Of a stretch of DNA of 64,000 nt, positions 26,801 through 35,800 are shown in pieces. This DNA is from Candidatus Wallbacteria bacterium. Its GTDB lineage: Bacteria > Muiribacteriota > UBA6191 > JACPRK01. The DNA is taken from positions 124,001 through 188,000 of the forward strand of contig JACQZN010000028.1 of assembly GCA_016213845.1 (NCBI GenBank). The letters run 5' to 3'. A model generated the notes under the pieces. That model was not told the DNA's origin. It ran no database searches and saw only the letters and a program-made list of their open reading frames with translations. How positions within the stretch are numbered: position 1 is the stretch's first letter; every line of letters starts with the position of its first letter. The position numbers and the translations under genes are program-made.

Positions 26801-29800
26801 GGCGACATGGTGGTGACCGCCAAGTTCAACGAGCCGGTCCAGGGGCCCGTGATTCTGATCGATAGACAGCCGCTCGGTGTCAGCGTCAACGACGTGCAGC
26901 AGACTCCGATGACCAACGCCTGCGGCACCGGCCTCTGCGACACCTGGACCTTCACCTACAACGTCATCACCCAGACCGGTCCCAACTCCAACATCCGGGA
27001 CGGCACGGCCTTCGTCACCGTCAAGAACGGCGTCAACGAAGTCGGCAATACCAGCGTGGAGCCGGGCGTCAACCGCACCTTCACCATCGACACGATCCGG
27101 CCGCTCGTGGCTCGGGTCGAGGCCTCTCCGCCGCGCGTGGCCGCCGGGACCAACAACCTCACGTACAACGTCTGGTTCAACGAGGCGATGTCGACCACGG
27201 CGCTGCCGGTCATCTCGGTGCTGCGCCCCGGTACGGCGGCAGCGACCAGCGTCACGTTGCTCCCGGGCACGACGCTTGGCCAGTTCTCGGGCACCATGAG
27301 CGTCCAGCCCGCCGGCGCCGTCCCGGGCCTGCTCGATGGTCCGCCCGCTAACCTCGTCACGGTCCTCTCCGCGCAAGATCTCGCCGGCAACTCCGTGGTG
27401 CAGTCGGCTTCCTCGACCGGCACGGCCATCACCACCCAGATTGCGACCTCGCTTACCTTCTCGCCGTCGCAGACCAGCTACGGCGCCAACCAGGTCGTTT
27501 CCATCTTCGCCACCTTCCCCGCGGATCGAAACGCCTTCCTGACCGGCATCACGCCGACCAGCGCCACGCCCGCGCTGCTCATCGGCCGGCCTGCTTCGAA
27601 AGCCGGTCTGCCGATCACGACCACCACTCTGGTGCCTCTTGTCCAGCAGGGCGCCACCAATGTCTGGCAGGGCGACTACACCGTGCTCCCCTCCAACACC
27701 GCACTCCCGGATGGCACCATCCCGCTCGACGGTCAGACCTCCGTCGGGCTGATCGTCCAGGACGACGTCGGTAACCCAGCCGCCATTTCGGGCACCAGCA
27801 CCTTCGAGATCGACGGCACCGCACCCGTGGTGCGCGTCGCGCTCTCGCCGGCCTCGCCGATCACCAACGGCCCGCTGGTGATCACGGCGGAGTTCTTCAA
27901 GACCACCGGCGGCGCGCGCGAGAGCGTCACCCAGCCCACCGTCTCCATCAGCGCCGACGCCACGCGCTCGGCCACCTGCCCCACGACCGACGACTGCAAC
28001 GCCTTGACGCCGACCTCGATGGTGCAGGCAGCGCCCTTCGACGGTACGGTCTGGACCTATACGCATGCCATTTGCGTCAACGGAGCCAACGACGGCTGTT
28101 TCCAGGTCCACGTCAACGGCGGCCAGGACGGCTCGCTCAACGCCAACATCGATCCCGCCCTCTCCTTCGACATCCGGACCCTTGGCCCCCAGGTCGTCCT
28201 CGAGTACAGCCAGAGCCCGGCCGCCGTTGGTGTCGGCGGACTGACCATCACGGCCACCTTCAGCGCGGACATCGCCGCGTCCTCGACGCCGTCGATCGCC
28301 ATCGATTCCCAGCTCTCGAGCGTGCCGGGCAACAACACCGTTGCCCTCACCTCCATGACGCGCGTCACGCCGCAGACCTACACGTTCACCTATCCTCTCG
28401 GCATCCGCGCTGGTCATGACGGCCCCTTCCTGGTCAGTATCACGGGCGCCCGCGATCTGGCCGACAACCCCAACCAGCAGCCGCCTGCCAACCGCGCCTT
28501 CACGGTCAAGACCGCCGCGCCTTCCGTCTTCCTCGACTATCGCCAGGATGGGATCTCCGGCAGCAGCCTGACGGCCGTTCGCGACGGCACCGTTCTGGTC
28601 ACCGCCACCTTCTCCGAACCTGTCACCCCGACGGCCCCCGACATCACCATCACGGGCGCTGCCCCGGCGCCCGTCACCGCCATGACCGGGACCCCGGGCA
28701 CGACAGTCTGGACCTACTCGTGGTCCGTGCCGGCGGGCCAGAACGGCACGGCCACCGTCACCGTCGCCGGCAAGAACGCCAGTGGTGTGACCAACGGCCT
28801 GCCGGCTTTCAACTCCACGATGCGCGTCGACACCACCAGCCCGACCGCATCGATCGCCTACAACCCGAACAACCTCAACGCCGCAACCGCCACGATCACG
28901 ACGGGCACCGTTACCGTTCAGGCGACCTTCGACGAGCTGCTCGACACCACGCCGACTTTCAGGCTGGATCTGCTTCCGATTCCACCCGGCACCCCGCAGA
29001 TCACTTCCGGCGCCGTGACGCGCATCAGCAGTCGCGTCTATGGCGTGCCGTTCAACGTCGCTTCCGGCGCCACCAACGGCACCTACCGGGTCCGCGTGCT
29101 CGCCGCCCAGGACTTCGCGCGCAACTCCGGCGTCGAGCCCGCCACCAATTCCAGCGTCATTGTCGACACCGTCCAGCCGCAGATCACACAGCTGGTCTTC
29201 TCCAAGGACACCACGCGCCCCATCGGGCCCGGGGCCTTGACCGTCACCGCCACCTTCAGCGAGCAGCTGGCCGTCACGCCCACCTTCCGCATCCTGCAGA
29301 CGGTGCCGAACTCCGGACGTCTGCTGCCCGGCACGGTCCTGAACACCGGCTCCCGTACGGTCTTTGCCGCAACCTTCACCATCGGTGGCGCCGACGAAGG
29401 TGACTGGCGCGTCTCCATCATCGACGGCCAGGACTTTGCGACCAACAGAAACATCGACGCCGACCTCTCCAAGAGCCCCGTCTTCACGGTCGACGTGACG
29501 GCGCTGGCCGCCAGCATCATCTACCCGCCCTACCCGCGCAGCGAGATCACGCGCTACTCGGTCGCCAACCCGTTCCCGATCACAGTCACCTTCAACAAGA
29601 CCGTCGTCAACTCGCCCACGTTGCAGATCGCGGGCGGTACGGTCGCTACCGTCAACGACGCCTCCGGCACGCTCTCGGTGACCGCGACTCCCAACCGGAC
29701 GGTCTTCGTCTTCAACGGGTACCAGCTCCGGACAGGCGACGACGGGCTCTTCAACCTGGCGGTCAAGAACGCTCAGGATCGCTCGCTTGCGCTGGTCGAT

Positions 29801-32800
29801 CCGCCGTTGACCAACAGCACTTTCCGCGTCGACACGGTCACCCCGACGGCCACGCTCAGCCTGAGCCGCTCCTCGCCCGTGTCCGCGGTCGTCCAGGTGG
29901 TCACCGCCACTTTCAGTGAGCCGCTGGTCGTGACGCCGACCGTGCAGATCGCCGGCGCCAACGGCAGCTCCGTCGCCAATGATCAGCCGGCCACCCCGAT
30001 GACGGCCACCGGCAATGCCGCTGTCTGGACTTTCGCCAAGACGATCCTGGCCACCGCCAACGGCATCGACGACGACGTCTTCACAGTGACCGTGCGCGGT
30101 GGGACCGACGCTGCCGGCAATGAGGCCCCGGCGCCCTCCAGCGGCAACTCCTTCCGCGTCGACACGGTCGCGCCGAACATCGCCTTCGGCTACAGCCGAG
30201 GCAGCCCCGTAACGACAGGTCCGCTCGACATCACGCTGACGGCGACCGAGCCTCTCGCGGCGACGCCTCGTATCACGATCTCGGGCGGCGGCGCCAGCAC
30301 GGCCAACGACCGCACGGGCCAGCTGATGAGCTCCACGAGCGACGCCAAGGTCTTCGGCTTCCACCACGTCATCGCCAGCGGCGACGACGGCGCCTTCGCG
30401 GTCTCGGCGTCCGGTGTCGTCGACTTTGCCGGCAACACGCTCGGGTCCACCTCCGGCAACTCCTTCACGGTCGACGGCGAGCCCTCCGCGGCGCTCACCT
30501 ACAGCCGCGCGGGGACCGTCTTCTCGACCGGTTCACTGACCCTTACCGCGACCTTCGACGAGACGCTCTCCGTGGGGCCCAACATTCGTATTCGCTCTCC
30601 GGTCGGCACGGCGGCCAACACCGTGACGCAGCGCGCCATGACCAGCCTGGGCGACGGCCGGCGATACACGTTCACGTACGCCGGCGGCCTGGTTGCGGAG
30701 ACCGCCGCCGGGACCACGGTGACCTACATCGTCGACATCACGGGCGCGCTCGACTCCGTCGGCAATCCGGCGCAACCGGCCTCCAACAACGTCTTCGTCG
30801 TGGATCACTTGCAGCCGCGTGTGACCAGCTCCGCCCTGTTGCGCGCGGGCGTTCAGGTCCCCAGCAACGGCTACACCCATGTCTCCAGCGGCTCCATCTC
30901 CGTCGTCGCGATCTTCGGCGAGCGGATCGCCGGGGCACCGCTGCTCACCGTCGCCCGAGTCGGCGGCGGCAGCACGCTCAACACGACGGGTCCTGTGGCG
31001 ATGACCTTCGAGTCGGAGACTTCCAACTCCAGCCGCTGGTCGCATACCTACCCGCTCGTCTCGGGCGGTGACGGCGACTTCCTGGCCACGATCGCCTCGG
31101 CGCTCGATTCCGCGGGCAACACCAGCGTGACCTCCACCATCGCCTTCAGCGTCGACGCCACCCGGCCGCGCGTCACGGGCATGGTCTACAGCAAGGGCCG
31201 CACGGCCGTTTCCAGCGGGCCGCTGGCGCTCACTGCTACCTTTGGTGAGCCGATCTTCACCACGCCGTTCATCCAGCTGGTCGCCCGCACCGGCGGCTCG
31301 ACGGCCAACGTCTTCGGCCCCAGCTCGATGCAGCCGGTCGGCTCCTACCCGACCGCGAACTTCACCTTCGACGCCGACATCCTTGCGGAGACCCAGGCCG
31401 GCGTCGATTACGAGTTCCAGATCACGCAGGCTCTGGACAGAGCCGAAAACGTCGTCGCCGCCACGGATATCGACGAGCGCCGCATCTACGTCGACACCCG
31501 CCCCCCGACCGGCTCGCTCGTCTTCGACAAGAACCCCGCCGTCTTCACCACCGGCGCGCGCACCCTCACGGCCACCTTCACCGAGCCGCTCGGCGTCACG
31601 CCCGTCCTGCAGATCGTCGGTGGCTCGGTCGGCAGCACCGCCAACGACATCACCCCCTCGGCGATGGCGTCCTCGGCCACCACGCGCTCCACCTGGACCT
31701 TCACGATCCCGGGCGGCATCAAGGCCGGCGACGACGGCAGGTTCCAGGTCACCTTCACGGGTGGCGCCGATCTGGCCGGCAACCCGCTCGCCATCACACC
31801 TACCGGTACCTCCGTCTACGACGTCGACACGGTCGCACCGACCGTCGCGGCCATCGACTACTCTCGGCCCATTGCCCCGTTCACCAACGTCAACGCCGGC
31901 CCCCTTTCGCTCACGATCACCTTCAGCGAGCCGCTCACGGTGACCCCGACCGTCACCATCTCGGGAGGCACGGCAAGCACGCTCAACGACAAGTCCGGCT
32001 TGATGTCACGGACCGCCGTGGCCAGCGTCTGGACGTTCGCCTATCCCGGTTCGGGCGTCGTCGCCGGCGACGACGGGACCTTCACGGTCGGCGTGGCGGG
32101 CGGCCAGGACGCAGCGGGCAATGCCAATTCTGCCCCGGCCGTGGCCAACCGCACATTCGTGATCGACACGGCCGCGCCCACGGTCCTCTCGATCGCCCGT
32201 AGCCGTCCCGTGGCCCCGCTGACCAAGGTCTCGGCGGGCACTCTGGTCTACACCGCGACGTTCAGCGAGCCGCTGGCCCAGGCGCCCTCGATCTCGGTCG
32301 CCGGCGGCGGCGCTGGCACCGCTAACGATCTCGGCAGCCAGACCATGCTGGGCACGGCGCCTTCGACCGTCTGGACCTTCACCCAGACCTTGGTGACGGG
32401 CGACGACGGCACCTTCACGATCTCGATCGCCAACGGCCGCGACCTGGCAGCAAACGCTAACGCCGCGGTCTCGTCGGGCAACACCTTCCTGGTCGATACG
32501 GCGGGGCCCACGGTGACCGGTGTCGTCTACAGCCGGCCCATCTCGCCGTTCAGCCTGGTCAACGCGGGCGCCTTCACGCTCACGGCGACGTTCTCGGAGC
32601 CCATGGGCGCTACGCCCTCCATGCAGATCACGGGCGGCAGCGGCGCCAGTGTCGCCAACGACATCGCGTCGGCGCCGATGGCTGCGTCTACGACCAGCAC
32701 GCTCTGGACCTTCACCTATCCGGGCTCCGGAATCCAGCCGGGCGACGACGGCGTCTTCAACGTCACCTTCCCGGCGGGCGGCGACACGGCCGGGAACCCG

Positions 32801-35800
32801 GTTGCGCTGGCGCCGGCGGCAGGCGGTTCCTTCGTCGTCGACACGGTCCAGCCTGCTGTGGTTTCCATCGTGAAGAGTCGGCCTGTCGCTCCGTTCTCGC
32901 GCGTCAACGCCGGACCGCTCACGCTCACGGCCACCTTCACGAAGGACCTGGAAGTGGCGCCCTCGATCGCCATCGCCGGCGGCGCTGCCGATCCTTCCAA
33001 CGACCGCTCGGCAACCCTCATGTCGCGGCCCACGAGCGACAAGAAGGTCTGGAGCTACACCTACCCGACCGGCATCGCCGCCAACGACGACGGCCTCTTC
33101 GCCGTCAGCATCTCGGGTGGCCGTGACTCCGCCGGCAACTCGAACCTGCCGCCGCTTGGGCCCGATGCGTTCTTCACGGTGGACACGCGGCCTCCGGCCA
33201 TCGTGCAGTTCGCGCGTTCGACGCCGGTAACGCCCTTCAGCAAGGTCGGCGCCGGTCCCACGACCTACGTCGCCACCTTCGACGAGCCGATCGTCACGAC
33301 GCCGACCATCAGCGTGACGGGCGGCGGCGCTTCCACCGCCAACGACCTGACCAGCCGGCCGATGCTGCCCACCTCCACATCCACGATCTGGACCTTCACG
33401 CAGAACTTCGTCACGGGCGACGACGGCTCCTTCGCCGTCAGCATCGCATCCGGCAACGACGCAGGCGGAAACGCCAATCAGGCGCTCGCCTCGAACAACA
33501 CGTTCGTGGTGGACGCAACCGCTCCCACCGTCACGAGCATCTCCTACGACAAGCCGGTGGCGCCCTTGACGCGCGTCACGACGGGTACGCTGAACATCAC
33601 GGTGCTCTTCAGCGAGGCGCTCTCGGGCGGCGCGCCGGCCCCCGTGATGACCCTCTCCAGGCCAGGCGCCGCGCCGGATGTTCGGCCCATGACCGCAACC
33701 GGCAACGCCGCCCAGTGGACGTTGGCATACACCGTGACGCGCGCTGCGGGCGGGGTCGGGGACGGCACCGTGACCGTGTCGATCGATGCCTTCGACGGCG
33801 CCAACAACCGCGCCTTGCCCCCGGGTACCGGCGCCAGCTTCGTCGTTGATACGCTCTCGGGTTCCGCCACTCTCGCCTACAGCGCGCGCGACAGTCAAAA
33901 CGTGCCGCCCGGGCCGTTGCGGATCACGGCGGCCTTCACCGAGCCGCTGGCAGCTCCGCCCCAGATAGCGCTGGTCGGATTCCCGGGTGCCAACAACGTC
34001 GGTCCGCTGCGGATGACCGCCTCGGGCGACCCCGCAGTCTTCACCTTCGACACGACCATCGTGCGCGACAACCCGGGCATCTTCTCGGTCCTCCTGCTCG
34101 GCGCCCAGGACCTCGCGGGCAACGCCATCACCCAGTTCCAGAACGGCCAGATCAAAGTGGACCCGAACGCTCCGGCGACGACTTTGCGCTACAGCCGGGG
34201 CCCCAACGGCGTCACCAGCGGTCCGCTCACCATCACCGCCGAGTTCAGCAAGCCGATCGTCACGACCCCGCTGCTCAACATCACGGGGCCCGCCGGCGCC
34301 AATAACGTCGTCTCGCAGCCGATGACGCGCGTCGACACCTCCACGTTCCGATTCGTCAAGAACATCGTCACGGGTAACGACGGCCGCTTCACGGTCTCCG
34401 TCGCCGGCGCCCAGGACACGGCCGGCATCGACGCGGGCCCCCCGGCCGATACCTCACTCGTCGTCGACACGACGCCGCCCAGCGTCTCGATGGGCTACTC
34501 CCGGAATCCGCCCGTCTTCGGCGCCGGCACGGTCCGCGTCACGGCCACCTTTAGCGAGCCGATCGCCTCGGGCGTGCGGCCAAGCCTTTCGCTCTTCCTC
34601 ACCAGCGGTCTGCTCGTGGCTGAGCCACGGCAGATGACGGTCTCCACCACGCGCACCGTCTTCTTCTTCGACCTGCCCTTCGCCGCAGGCGAAGACGGCT
34701 TCTACGACATCTCCGTTCAGGGTGGCACAGACGCGGCCGGCAACGCCAACCGCGCGCCGGCCAACAACCGCTTCGAAATCGACACCACCCCGCCCGGCGT
34801 GGTGCTCGACTACAATCGGCCGGTCTCCGCGGTTCCGTCGGGGCTGCTCGCCATCACGGCTACCTTCACCGAGCCGTTGACCTCGGCACCCACGATCTCG
34901 ATCTCGGGCCCGCCGGGTGCCAACAACCGGTTCGCGACGCCGATGACGCGCGCCGGTTCCGACCTGGTCTACACCTACGCAACCAACATCGTCCCGGGCA
35001 ATAGCGGCGCCTTCACCGTTGCCATCTCCGACGCGCTCGATCGGGCCGGCAACTCCAACTCCGCGGCCGTCAACTCCGCCGTCGATATCGTCGCCGCCAA
35101 CGTGGCCGTCGCCTTGGAGTACAGCCGCAATCCGGCCGGAGTCCCCGCAGGCCCACTCACCCTCACGGCCTCCTTCGGCGGCGTGTTGAGCGCCCTGCCG
35201 ACTCTCTCGATCGCCGGACCGGCCGGCGCCAACAACGCCGGGCCGGCCTCGATGAGCGGTCCGGTTCCCGGTTCGGTCTTCGCGCTGACCCGCACCATCG
35301 TCGCCGGCAACGACGGCGCCTTCAACGTCTCGCTCGGCAACGTGCGCGACCAGGTCGGGAACACCACAGTCTCCATCTCGGGCGGCCGTTTCACCGTCGA
35401 CACCGTCCGGCCGACTGTCGCACTCTCCTATGACAAGAACCCCACGGCCGTCGGACGCGGGCCCCTCACCATCACCGCCCTCTGCTCCGAGCAGGTCGCC
35501 AACCGGCCCCTGCTCGCACTGTCCGGCCCTGCCGGCCCGAACAACCGCTCGGCGCTGCCCATGCTGGGGGCCGTGCCGGGTAACCTCTTTACCTTCGTTC
35601 TCGACGTCCAGGTCGGAAACGACGGGCTCTTCACCGCCGCCGTCAGCGGAGCCAGTGACGTCGCAGGCAACGAAAACCTGCCGGCGACCAACGCGACCTT
35701 CGTCATCGCCACCGTGGCACCGTCGGCCGTGCTGACCTACAGCTCGGACCCTGCCGGTGTCGGCGCCGGCCTGCTCACGCTGACCGCGACCTACGATCAG

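Noticed and set aside
24812..30367. An open frame of 1851 codons on the minus strand inside the giant gene
   Set aside because: It mirrors the codon structure of the plus-strand Ig-like repeats, is highly charged and repetitive, and has no recognisable domain or ribosome site. It is a shadow of the GC-rich coding strand.
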